From Candidatus Pacearchaeota archaeon (GTDB taxonomy: Archaea > Nanobdellota > Nanobdellia > Pacearchaeales > GW2011-AR1), in assembly GCA_016866935.1 (NCBI GenBank), contig VGKS01000003.1, forward strand, positions 1-43,322: a DNA stretch of 43,322 bases, in the 5' to 3' direction. Numbering within the stretch: the first letter of the stretch is position 1; every line of letters begins with the position of its first letter. Below are positions 1 to 8,483 of this stretch, piece by piece. The position numbers and the translations under genes were made by a program. The notes beneath the pieces were generated by a model. The model was not told the origin of the DNA. It did no database searches and saw only the letters and a program-made list of their open reading frames with translations.

Positions 1-9
1 TATATAAAA

Positions 10-939
10 CTACTTAGGAGGCACTAAATTAGCCCAGTCATCAATAAACTGTTCTATTCCAGGCAATTGTGTTTTCATTCCCCTATTCTCAATGTAGATC
101 TTAGCTAACAAGTACATGATCATTCCCAAACTCTTTGAAGATTTGTTATTTCCAGCAATTACTTTAGTAATTCCAAACGAATAGTTATTGCTGTCACACA
201 CACTCAACACAGGAACTCCAACCTTGTTTGCATCAGTTAATGCATTCTTGTCAAGCCAAGGATCGCAAATCAAAACAAGTTTTGTTTCAAAGAAATTTGC
301 CAAGTTAGTGTTAGTTAAAATTCCAGCAGGATATTTCTTTGTGAATGATCTAATTCCCAAAGTTTCAGCGAATAAACTAACCGCATGCCATCCAGCTTCT
401 CTCTTACATACTACAATTATATCTTCAGGAGCATATTTACTTAAGAACTCTCCAGCTTCTTTTACTATGGAGTCAAGCATTGCAGTGTTGAATACTGCCA
501 GACCATCAGCACGTCTTTTGTAAATGTACTTGCGCATATTCGGAGTAATAACGCGAGTTCCCAAATGCATGGAACTCTTCAAATAATCTTCAATTGGAAC
601 AAGGGTGTTTGTAGGTTCTGTCTTCTCACCAGTAACTCTTTCCTTAATGTCTATTTTTTCAATTTCTTTGAATTTGCCTTCAAGAGCTTTTAATTTAGCT
701 TTCAAAGCCTCAGACATTTCCTTCTTAGGTTTTTTTTCTATTTCATCAGCTTGAGTTTCATTCTCTTCAGACTTCTTAGAAGATTTCTTTTTCTTAGGAT
801 TTTCATCTTCTCCAACAACAGCATGAGCTACGCCTTCAACAACTTTCTCAGCCACTTCTCCAATTTCTTCTACAATATGTTCCGCAGCATGAGCTACTTT
901 TGAAATTATTGATTCTTCTTTCTTGTGTGTTTTTGCCAT
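10..939 (-). CDS. rps2: 30S ribosomal protein S2 (uS2) with long charged N-terminal extension
   Basis: C-terminal ~195 aa match archaeal uS2 (HLGTRVITPNMRKYIYKRRADGLAVFNTAMLDSIV...DPWLDKNALTDANKVGVPVLSVCDSNN); about 115 aa Lys/Glu-rich extension precedes it; located in the classical rpoK-eno-rps2 neighbourhood. Confidence 0.93.
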   Translation of the reverse strand: MAKTHKKEESIISKVAHAAEHIVEEIGEVAEKVVEGVAHAVVGEDENPKKKKSSKKSEENETQADEIEKKPKKEMSEALKAKLKALEGKFKEIEKIDIKERVTGEKTEPTNTLVPIEDYLKSSMHLGTRVITPNMRKYIYKRRADGLAVFNTAMLDSIVKEAGEFLSKYAPEDIIVVCKREAGWHAVSLFAETLGIRSFTKKYPAGILTNTNLANFFETKLVLICDPWLDKNALTDANKVGVPVLSVCDSNNYSFGITKVIAGNNKSSKSLGMIMYLLAKIYIENRGMKTQLPGIEQFIDDWANLVPPK

Positions 940-1042
940 TGTAATTGATTATAACCAGCGCAGGGGTTTTGTCCAAGTTGTTTCAGTTGGTACCTGCTAA
1001 GTCAGAATTTAATGGGTTTAGATGGTTTTTAAAGACTTCTAT

Positions 1043-1576
1043 TTAATTTATAGAATATTCTTTATGGATAAGCCATTTTCCAGCTTCATACTTAAGAAGA
1101 GCAATATTATCAAAATCTAACTCAAAATGTGGTTTTTCTAGAGTTGAAATATATCCCCACATCTCTTCAAATACTTCTTCAATTCCTTTTGTAGCAATGG
1201 TTGCATGAAAATTAGCACCCTTGCCTTCAAACTCGCTCCAAGTCAAACCATCTACTTTTTTCAGTGAATCTAATAAGTGAGAATAACCTTCTTTCATTTT
1301 TTCGTTAGGCTTTACTCCGATAAATATAACTCTATTTCCAAAATGTCCAAAACCTTCTAACTCTAACTTGGATTTTTTATTTTTCTCGCTAAATTGTTCA
1401 AGTATCTTTTCTATTTGAGTTATATCTTCTGTTTCAAAAGGTGCCTTTAGAGTTAGGTGAGAAGGCACTTTATAAGGTAAATATTTTATTCCAAATTCAT
1501 TGGCTAAATTAGAGCATAAATTATTATGGTATTGTTTAGCCTGTCCTTTGATTAAGTATCCAATGAAATATCTCAT
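1043..1576 (-). CDS. thpR: 2'-5' RNA ligase / 2H phosphoesterase (LigT/ThpR family)
   Basis: 177 aa; paired 2H motifs HLTLKAPF and HATIATKG. Confidence 0.8.
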   Translation of the reverse strand: MRYFIGYLIKGQAKQYHNNLCSNLANEFGIKYLPYKVPSHLTLKAPFETEDITQIEKILEQFSEKNKKSKLELEGFGHFGNRVIFIGVKPNEKMKEGYSHLLDSLKKVDGLTWSEFEGKGANFHATIATKGIEEVFEEMWGYISTLEKPHFELDFDNIALLKYEAGKWLIHKEYSIN

Positions 1577-1719
1577 AGATTTTATGAATAATAAGGGATT
1601 ATAATCTTTTCTCTAGAGAAGTTTCTTAAAAGTAAGAGCAGAAGAATCATTAAAAAATTAGTCTCAATATTCTAATAATTTATCATTACTTTCTTGATAA
1701 AAGAGTCTTGCTCTTAGCT

Positions 1720-2892
1720 CTAACTTGATTTATTCAAACTTTTCTCTATTTCTATTAGCCTCTTTAGTTTAACTTCTCTCCACTGTGTTGCAATGCCACA
1801 TTTAATATAATCGGCTCCAAAACCAACGGCATAATCTGCTAAAGCATTGTCCATTGTTTCTCCAGATCTATGAGATAAAACTGTCTTAATTCCATGCTTC
1901 TTGCATAAATCAAATATCTTTTTCAGTTCAATAAGCGAACCATTTTGATTAGGTTTTATTATCATTCCAGAAATTGACTTCCTTTTTATTGCACTCAGTG
2001 TTCTAGAATATTGTGTAGCAGTTAAATCATCTCCTACAATCATAGACTTAACATTTTTATTCAACTTAGTAAAACTTGAGAAATCTCTTTGTTGAAAGGG
2101 GTCTTCTATATAGAAAAGAGAATAGTACAGAGATAACTCTTCTATAAATTTTCTCTGCCATTCAGTATCTATTTTCTTCTCATAATAATTATACTTTCCA
2201 TTCCTGAATAAAGAAGAGCTTGCACAATCTAATCCAATCTCTATATTGAATTTGAATTTTTTCCTTGTTTTAATTTTAAATCTACTTAATAAATCAAGAA
2301 CATCTCTATCGTTAAATTGCACAAGTAAAGCCCCCTCATCATTTACTTTTCTTATTTTAAGTTTTTTCTTTGCTAATCTATACAGGTAATTCATAGCTTT
2401 AATATTTTTAGCTACGGACTTTCCTTTAGGAATAACAAGAAATTCTTGAAAATTAGGGTGTTTACTTATTGAAGAGCTGTGCAATCCTCCACCAATAACG
2501 TTTCCGACAGGATTTGGTATCTTTCTTGAATTTCCTACAATTTCATACAATTCTTTTCTGTTAGTATAAGCAAGCGCCTTGAGTATTGCAGATTCAAATG
2601 CATATAAAGAGTTAGCTCCAAATCCGTTTGCATTTTTTATTCTAATCTTCTTACAAATAATCTTTTCAATTATCTTCAAATCATCAAATTTATTTATTTC
2701 AACATCTTCATTCCAATTATTTAGAAATTTAACACAAAAATCAATATTTTGATAATAAGAAGGTGTCTCATAATCTCCTGTAGACTTTCCATTTGGAGAG
2801 GAAGATTCCTCGCATCTATTTACTGAAACAGCAATTGTCTTTTCACCGCGAGAATCTTCTATCATTCTGGCTTTGACCTCTTTTATAATCAT
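1720..2892 (-). CDS. eno: Enolase (divergent, short)
   Basis: NDEGALLVQ, YIEDPFQQRD, GDDLTATQ, IIKPNQNGSLIE, SHRSGETMDNALADYAVGFGADYIKCG correspond to enolase active-site blocks; next to rpoK and rps2. Confidence 0.9.
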   Translation of the reverse strand: MIIKEVKARMIEDSRGEKTIAVSVNRCEESSSPNGKSTGDYETPSYYQNIDFCVKFLNNWNEDVEINKFDDLKIIEKIICKKIRIKNANGFGANSLYAFESAILKALAYTNRKELYEIVGNSRKIPNPVGNVIGGGLHSSSISKHPNFQEFLVIPKGKSVAKNIKAMNYLYRLAKKKLKIRKVNDEGALLVQFNDRDVLDLLSRFKIKTRKKFKFNIEIGLDCASSSLFRNGKYNYYEKKIDTEWQRKFIEELSLYYSLFYIEDPFQQRDFSSFTKLNKNVKSMIVGDDLTATQYSRTLSAIKRKSISGMIIKPNQNGSLIELKKIFDLCKKHGIKTVLSHRSGETMDNALADYAVGFGADYIKCGIATQWREVKLKRLIEIEKSLNKSS

Positions 2893-2941
2893 AATAAATT
2901 AAGAACATAAAGCTATTAAAATATAATCCCTTAGAAAAAAT

Positions 2942-3226
2942 ATGGATTTTAGAAGTCCAGTAAGGAGGCGTGCGTCTTGTTTCGAAAGAAACATGAGTTA
3001 TATGCAACAAGGCATAGCTTTGATGGATGAAGTAAGGGAGTCAGGAGATTTAGATACCTTACATCTTCACTCCACAACAGCAGAATTATACCTATTTGAA
3101 TTAAATCATTACAGAACTAGATGCAAGGATATGTCTCCAGAACAGAGAAGAGCTTTTGATTCAAAAATGACGGATTTCGTTACCCCTTACAGATTATTAC
3201 TAAGAGCTATATGTAGAAAAAACTAA
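2942..3226 (+). CDS. Hypothetical protein (94 aa)
   Basis: Intact ORF in the rpoK-eno intergenic gap, opposite strand to its neighbours; no recognised family. Confidence 0.5.
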   Translation: MDFRSPVRRRASCFERNMSYMQQGIALMDEVRESGDLDTLHLHSTTAELYLFELNHYRTRCKDMSPEQRRAFDSKMTDFVTPYRLLLRAICRKN

Positions 3227-3232
3227 TTAAAA

Positions 3233-3616
3233 TTATTCTTCAGATGCGCCAGATGAGTCATCTATTATGGAATCTTCATTCTCACCTTCATTCACTAAGC
3301 CCATTTCTTCTGCTTTCTCAGCAATTTCTTTTTCAACTTCTTTCTCTTTTTCAGCTATTTTTTCATCGTCAACATTGTCTTCTCTAACAGCCTGAAGTTT
3401 AGCCCCTGTCTTTAGAGGCATAGGTCTTCTTACAGATATTGGTAAAACTCCTGATTTGAATTCTTTTGTAGCAATTTTCAAAGCATCAAAGTGCATTTCA
3501 TTCAATTCTTCATCAGAAATAGTCATTAAAAGTGGAGCATCCATAGAAATCTGTAAAGCACGAGCTCCTAGTATGCGTGCTATTTCAAATCTTGTAAATT
3601 CGCGTGTTAATTCCAT
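3233..3616 (-). CDS. rpoK: DNA-directed RNA polymerase subunit K (Rpo6/Rpb6) with acidic C-terminal tail
   Basis: LTREFTRFEIARILGARALQISMDAPLL...FKSGVLPISVRRPMPL is the Rpb6/RpoK core. Confidence 0.9.
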   Translation of the reverse strand: MELTREFTRFEIARILGARALQISMDAPLLMTISDEELNEMHFDALKIATKEFKSGVLPISVRRPMPLKTGAKLQAVREDNVDDEKIAEKEKEVEKEIAEKAEEMGLVNEGENEDSIIDDSSGASEE

Positions 3617-3623
3617 TAGTAAG

Positions 3624-4445
3624 TCACTTCAGAAACTTTTTAAGCTTTTTAAGTGTATCGTCATATAGTTTTGGAAGGTTTTTCATCATTTCAGTAATAT
3701 CGTCAGTTGATAAATGAGCATCCATTCCTTTTTGAGCAGAGTGTATCATGTGTTCTTTTCCTTTGTAATGTGATATTCCCCATACAATTTTTCCGTCCGC
3801 TGCTTCTTCTTCTTCACGAGTTGGATCTACAACTAGTGAATCACCAAGTTTGTAGAATGTAAGAGATAAAGGTATCGTGTTTTCAAGAAGAGGCAATTTC
3901 TTTGTGGTTTTTTTATCATAATCAATCTTTCCATCCTTATCTATTTCAGGGAAATGTGTTTGCATCAATGCAGCCATAGCAGCTATGCTTGCAGCGTCAA
4001 TTAATGCCCCATCATCATTAATAGGATAAATATCAATCATAACAGTCCAAACTTTTTCTCCTTCTTTTATTACTAATTTTTTCAAATCAATAACATGGGA
4101 TTCTCTGATTGCTCTTTCAACCAGTCTCGTTAATTCAAGAGAATTGTACTTTGGAGGTCCTGATTCAAATCTTGGTGAAGCCAAAGGCAATAAGTCTCCT
4201 GATGCCATTAAGTTCCCGCTATCTAATGAATCTGGATAAGGTTCTCCAACACCAAGTTTAACTCCAACAACAACTTCTGTTTTACCAAGCTTTACACGAG
4301 CACTTCCTTCAGCTTTGTATGAAACATCATACTCTACTGTAAATTCTCTTTGTTCCAAAAGTTTACGACCATCAAAACGTTTGCCAAGAGCAAACATTTT
4401 ATTTAATGTATTCTTTGTTAGATTAGATAAATTCATTGCGCTCAT
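3624..4445 (-). CDS. rrp42: Exosome complex component Rrp42
   Basis: RNase PH fold: GKRFDGRKLLEQREFTVEYDVSYKAEGSARVKLGKTEVVVGVKLGVGEPYPDS; adjacent to Rrp41. Confidence 0.93.
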   Translation of the reverse strand: MSAMNLSNLTKNTLNKMFALGKRFDGRKLLEQREFTVEYDVSYKAEGSARVKLGKTEVVVGVKLGVGEPYPDSLDSGNLMASGDLLPLASPRFESGPPKYNSLELTRLVERAIRESHVIDLKKLVIKEGEKVWTVMIDIYPINDDGALIDAASIAAMAALMQTHFPEIDKDGKIDYDKKTTKKLPLLENTIPLSLTFYKLGDSLVVDPTREEEEAADGKIVWGISHYKGKEHMIHSAQKGMDAHLSTDDITEMMKNLPKLYDDTLKKLKKFLK

Positions 4446-5146
4446 TTTTCTTCCTCCATAACACTCTTTAATGCCTTCTTCTGAACTTCGTAAATCTTAG
4501 CAAATGCTTTGTCTGCTAAACTCAATGCTTTAGGATAAAGGTCAGGTTGTATCTTTCCATCTAATTGAAGTAATGTCCATTTATCAGAATTAGCTAATCT
4601 AGCAGTAGCCATATCTGTTGCACCTTCTCCATCTTCAAAGTGCTCTTCTTCATCATTAACATCTAAAACAAGATCTTTGTCCATCTTTCCTACAGATACA
4701 GCACAAACCAAATCTTTCATAGGTATTCCAGCTTGAGCCAAAGCCATAGACGCAGCGTTAATTCCAGCTACTCTTGTACTTGCATTTGCTTGTAAAATAT
4801 AAATTTGTACATCAATAACTGTGTTAGGGAATTCTTTTAAATCAAGTGCAGGAGATAATGCCCACTCAGTAACTTTAGAAATTTCCTGCGATCTTCTTGA
4901 AGGTCCAGGTTTCTTTCTATCTGAAACAGAGAATGAAAGTAAATCATAGTTAACTCTTAAAACAGCTGATTTAGGATCTTGCATGTGCTGAGGATGTAAT
5001 AATCTAGGCCCATATACAGCAGCAATAGCTACAGTTTTTCCGAATGAGAATATTGCGCTTCCATCGGCATTAGGTACAACTCCTATCTTAGCCATCATTG
5101 GTCTAATTTCTTCTAGTTTTCTTCCGTCAGGTCTTTTGAATGCCAT
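4442..5146 (-). CDS. rrp41: Exosome complex exonuclease Rrp41
   Basis: RPDGRKLEEIRPMMAKIGVVPNADGSAIFSFGKT...GPSRRSQEISKV; catalytic RNase PH-like subunit; 4-nt overlap with rrp42. Confidence 0.94.
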   Translation of the reverse strand: MAFKRPDGRKLEEIRPMMAKIGVVPNADGSAIFSFGKTVAIAAVYGPRLLHPQHMQDPKSAVLRVNYDLLSFSVSDRKKPGPSRRSQEISKVTEWALSPALDLKEFPNTVIDVQIYILQANASTRVAGINAASMALAQAGIPMKDLVCAVSVGKMDKDLVLDVNDEEEHFEDGEGATDMATARLANSDKWTLLQLDGKIQPDLYPKALSLADKAFAKIYEVQKKALKSVMEEEK

Positions 5147-5147
5147 T

Positions 5148-5888
5148 TTATTTGTTTTTACTAAACCATTCCTCCATTTTTTCTGTTAATCCTGATACTA
5201 AAACTTTTTCTGCTATAAACTCTATAGCTCTTCTAGTTCTAAGTTCTGAATCAATGTCATTTCCTTTTATCCAGACCCATCCGTTTTGACCTATTGTAAC
5301 ATTACATCCTGTCTTTTCTTTTATTAGATTAATCATGCTTCCCTCTCTTCCAATTATTCTTGGAACTCTTGAAGGGTTTACTCTAAATACAAATCCACCC
5401 TCTAATTTTCCTAATCCCTTACCTTTCATAGCTAAGTCTATTCCTTTAGGAGAAACATTCCAAACTTTAGCAGCAACTACGTCTCCAATAGCCAAGAATT
5501 GATCCATTTCATGTTTGTTTACAAATCTCGGAGATTCCATTAGAGGTAAGAATCCATTTTGAGCATAATCAATGTCAACTATCCATCCAGAATGAACAAT
5601 ATCATTTACTCTTCCAATAACTACATTATTTCTTCTTGGAATAAAAGCTCCAGAGAAAGGTATTATCTTAACAACTCTTCCAACCTTTTCAGCCAATCCA
5701 TAACGAGAAGCAACAACATTACTTCCTTCTTTGCGAGCACCTTCACCAGCTAAGAAATCGTCACCAGAAGCAACAACTTCCCCAGGAACTACAACAGTCC
5801 TGCTTGTTGGTTCTGCAACACCTGTGAACTCTTCATAATTTTCGTCGTTGTTTCCGTCGTTAAAATTTTTCATTTCTGTAATCTCCAA
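5148..5888 (-). CDS. rrp4: Exosome complex RNA-binding protein Rrp4
   Basis: S1 domain (GRVNDIVHSGWIVDIDYAQNGFLPL) followed by KH domain (VPRIIGREGSMINLIKEKTGCNVTIGQNGWVWIKG). Confidence 0.92.
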   Translation of the reverse strand: MEITEMKNFNDGNNDENYEEFTGVAEPTSRTVVVPGEVVASGDDFLAGEGARKEGSNVVASRYGLAEKVGRVVKIIPFSGAFIPRRNNVVIGRVNDIVHSGWIVDIDYAQNGFLPLMESPRFVNKHEMDQFLAIGDVVAAKVWNVSPKGIDLAMKGKGLGKLEGGFVFRVNPSRVPRIIGREGSMINLIKEKTGCNVTIGQNGWVWIKGNDIDSELRTRRAIEFIAEKVLVSGLTEKMEEWFSKNK

Positions 5889-6067
5889 TCAACAAAAGAT
5901 AATTGTAATATTTCCTTTGTTCGCTTGTTAATTTCAATATTTGAATTAATTTCGAGTATTTAAAGTTTCCTGTTTTCTAAAACTTTAAGCTAGAAAATCT
6001 CAATTTTCTTTGTTTAAAGTTTTGCCTAAGTTTGAACTATATACTGGAGTATAGAAATTTTAGTCTG

Positions 6068-6193
6068 TTATTCTTCCATATCCTTTCTTAATTGAGAAAT
6101 CTTATTTTCTATTTCTTTCATAGGGAGAGTGTTAAAAGAATCTTTTTTTACCTTTATTTTAACCTCATCATTAGGACCATATTTTTTTACCAT
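6068..6193 (-). CDS. Small hypothetical ORF (41 aa, MVKKYGPNDEVKIKVKKDSFNTLPMKEIENKISQLRKDMEE)
   Basis: Read by eye; below the ORF-track length cutoff; ATG start, charged coiled C-terminus, upstream of rrp4. Confidence 0.35.
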   Translation of the reverse strand: MVKKYGPNDEVKIKVKKDSFNTLPMKEIENKISQLRKDMEE

Positions 6194-6233
6194 CTTCTTA
6201 CGGATTAGCCTTATTTTTAAGTCTTTATGTCAC

Positions 6234-6404
6234 AAGTGTCTCCCTAAAACCCCGTCCCTTAGGGTGTGGTAGACACTTCGAGCACAAGAAGTTTGTTGAA
6301 TATTACAAACTTCTGTGCAGAAACTTCTTCCAGAAGAGAAGTTTCTTGCATCCAAAAATCGAGCACCAATCAAACCACACACTTTAGTGTGCATCGATTT
6401 TTTT
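6234..6404. ncRNA. Candidate structured RNA: four consecutive strong hairpins in an intergenic region
   Basis: Inverted repeats: 6234-6241/6271-6278 with inner 6242-6247/6259-6264; 6282-6295/6306-6318; 6319-6327/6338-6346; 6354-6362/6394-6402 with inner 6378-6383/6386-6391. No coding assignment. Confidence 0.45.
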
Positions 6405-6465
6405 GATATTAATTAAAAACTTAGACAAAGCAAAAAACATCAAAGTATCAGAACTAAATACTTGT

Positions 6466-7134
6466 TTACTTAACTTCTTGAGAAACAACTGCTCCTCGAG
6501 TAATTGCATTCAACTTATCATAGAAATCAATTTGCAATCCAGAAGGAATATTCATTATAACTTGCAAATCTCCATTAGAAAGCCATTCTTCGCTTTCTTT
6601 GTAATCTTTAAGCAATCCATATACTTGAGCGCTAAATCTGGCAGGAATAGTTAATTTAATCTTTTTAGTTTCAACTCTAATTGGAATAATAGTAGCTAAT
6701 TTTGTAATCAATTCAGGCATCTGAGCTTCAGCAGGTCTTGCATCAAAATTGAAATGTACTTCACTTATTGCCTTTCTTAATCTATCTTCAGTGTAAGGTC
6801 TTCCATGTTGATCTACTGCGTTTCTCAAAACAAGATCAACAACTTGCTTTATCTTTTTCTCGCGTTCAGCATCTCTAAATTCCTGATTCTTTTGAATTTC
6901 TCCCTTAACCATTATCATTTGAGCAATCTTGTAAATATCTTCAGTATCAAAAGCAGCATTCAATTCAGCTTTAGAAGCTGCAAATCCTTTCTTCAAATCA
7001 GTATAAATGTTAGGCATATTCAATGCAGCAGAAACGTTTCCCTTGCCAGCTTTTACTTTCAAAGCTTCATCTAAATCAACAGAGATTTCAAATTGTTTTC
7101 CCTTAACTTTAATGCGTGCTTCAACTGTAGCCAT
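6466..7134 (-). CDS. sdo1: Ribosome maturation protein SDO1/SBDS homolog
   Basis: EARIKVKGKQFEISVDLDEALKVKAGK...HGRPYTEDRLRKAISEVHFNFDARPAEAQMPELITKLATIIPI; upstream of exosome genes as in other archaea. Confidence 0.92.
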   Translation of the reverse strand: MATVEARIKVKGKQFEISVDLDEALKVKAGKGNVSAALNMPNIYTDLKKGFAASKAELNAAFDTEDIYKIAQMIMVKGEIQKNQEFRDAEREKKIKQVVDLVLRNAVDQHGRPYTEDRLRKAISEVHFNFDARPAEAQMPELITKLATIIPIRVETKKIKLTIPARFSAQVYGLLKDYKESEEWLSNGDLQVIMNIPSGLQIDFYDKLNAITRGAVVSQEVK

Positions 7135-7176
7135 AATTGTTAAAATTTTATATTGTATTTAAAGATTTAGCTAGAA

Positions 7177-7902
7177 TTACTTAACAAATTTTCTAAGCTC
7201 TTCGCCGTGTAATCTCATAAGTTTGCCATCTTTCAAAGAAATCATTCCAACATCAAATCTTGAAATCTCAAAGTTTTTTCCTAGTAAATCCTTGAATATT
7301 TTCATTACAAACTTGACTCCTTCATCCATAGTCATATTCTCATTCACCGCTTTTCTCAATTCTTCCTTGACTTGTTCATCATTTTCTCCAATCGAATTAG
7401 CCTTGTAAGCAAAAAAGTTTCCAGTAATATCTGAAGTATACAAATGACCTCTTCCCTTTGAAACGCCAGCAATCATTATTGCAACTCCGTAAGGCCTTGA
7501 TCCCCCATATTGAGTATATGCTTGTTTGTTATCAGCAATCATTTGAATTACAGAAATAGGGTCAATAGGAGTCCCATAAGAAACTCTATGTTGTTGAGAT
7601 AGGAGTCTAGCTCTATCTACTAATATGCGAGCGTCAGAAGCAATTCCAGCAGCAGTTGCCATAACGTGTTCGTCAACTTCGAATACTTTCATTGCGGATT
7701 CAGGAGCAATCAAATTATCCCTTATTCTTTTATCCGCTACAATTATAACTCCATCTTTACAGACAATTCCGACACTATTACTTCCAAGCTTAACTGTCTT
7801 CTCAGCATATTCTACCTGTAACAAATGTCCCTCAGGTGAGAACATAGTTGCAGCTCTATCATAACCCATTGCTTGATGTTGCATTTCTGTTGGCATGTCC
7901 AT
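7177..7902 (-). CDS. psmA: Proteasome subunit alpha
   Basis: GYDRAATMFSPEGHLLQVEYAEKTVKLGSNSVGIVCKDGVIIVADKR is the diagnostic alpha-subunit N-terminus. Confidence 0.95.
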   Translation of the reverse strand: MDMPTEMQHQAMGYDRAATMFSPEGHLLQVEYAEKTVKLGSNSVGIVCKDGVIIVADKRIRDNLIAPESAMKVFEVDEHVMATAAGIASDARILVDRARLLSQQHRVSYGTPIDPISVIQMIADNKQAYTQYGGSRPYGVAIMIAGVSKGRGHLYTSDITGNFFAYKANSIGENDEQVKEELRKAVNENMTMDEGVKFVMKIFKDLLGKNFEISRFDVGMISLKDGKLMRLHGEELRKFVK

Positions 7903-7985
7903 TTTATTGTGTTTTTCCTTGAGTATATAAAATGGATGCTAGAAAATAATTTTCCATTTTCTTTGTATCCATTTTATTGTGTTTT
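7898..7985. repeat. 18-nt direct repeat TCCATTTTATTGTGTTTT (7898-7915 and 7968-7985) around the psmA start
   Basis: Both copies read directly; on the minus strand each copy is AAAACACAATAAAATGGA and contains an ATG. Confidence 0.85.
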
Positions 7986-8109
7986 GTAAAACTCCTTTTA
8001 GATAATTGTTTTGAGAATGAAGTCTATTTAAAATTTGCTATTGAGAAAACTAAGTCCATAAACAAACCTAGCGTCCATAAAAGATTTCTATAAAATTAAA
8101 CTAATCTAA

Positions 8110-8454
8110 TTACTTCTGAGAATGATAACCTAACAATCCCTCTAACATTTCCCTTCTTACTGGATGTTCTAACTTCCTTATAGCCTTAGCTCTTATTTGA
8201 TTAGCTCTTTCTTTTGTTGTTCTAAATATCCTACCTATTTCATCAAGAGTATAAACAAATCCGTCTCTTAAACCATATTTCAACTTGATTACTTCTCTTT
8301 CTCTAAAAGTTAATGTTCCAAGCGCTCTATCAAGACCTTGCTGTGCTTCCGCTATTTGTTCTGGAGTGTAAGTTCTACCTTCTTGGGGTTGAACTCCAAG
8401 TACACCTGCAACGAATGATTCTATTCTTTCATAAGGAATTTTTTGTTCGCTCAT
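8110..8454 (-). CDS. Sigma-70 region-4-like HTH protein (start re-assigned to MSEQKIPYERIES)
   Basis: LTFREREVIKLKYGLRDGFVYTLDEIGRIFRTTKERANQIRAKAIRKLEHPVRREML matches the bacterial sigma-70 family region 4 pattern (LTxREreVLrlRfGLddG...TLeEIGeifgvTrERiRQIeaKAlrKLrhPsR). The track start at 8526 is upstream of a TATA box; M25 (8454) fits better. Confidence 0.85.
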   Translation of the reverse strand: MSEQKIPYERIESFVAGVLGVQPQEGRTYTPEQIAEAQQGLDRALGTLTFREREVIKLKYGLRDGFVYTLDEIGRIFRTTKERANQIRAKAIRKLEHPVRREMLEGLLGYHSQK

Positions 8455-8474
8455 AAAAATTAGCAATAAAGTGA

Positions 8475-8483
8475 CTATATAAA
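8475..8483 (-). promoter_or_regulatory. TATA box (TTTATATAG) for the sigma-like gene
   Basis: Centred about 25 nt upstream of the ATG at 8454, consistent with leaderless archaeal transcription. Confidence 0.65.

Noticed and set aside
188-523. 111-aa + strand ORF antisense to uS2
   Set aside because: Fully antisense to a confidently identified ribosomal protein gene; no recognisable protein features.
1720-2892. Enolase considered as an inactive paralog because of its short length and divergent N-terminus
   Set aside because: Catalytic-region blocks (NDEG, EDP, GDDL, KPNQ, SHRSGET) are retained, so a functional divergent enolase is more likely.
6234-6404. Four-hairpin element interpreted as a CRISPR array or RNase P RNA
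   Set aside because: Arms are not regularly spaced identical repeats with unique spacers, and no conserved RNase P core motif was seen on either strand.
6403-6654. 83-aa + strand ORF overlapping the hairpin element and SBDS
   Set aside because: Mostly antisense to SBDS; Ile/Asn/Ser-rich low-information translation typical of antisense AT-rich DNA.
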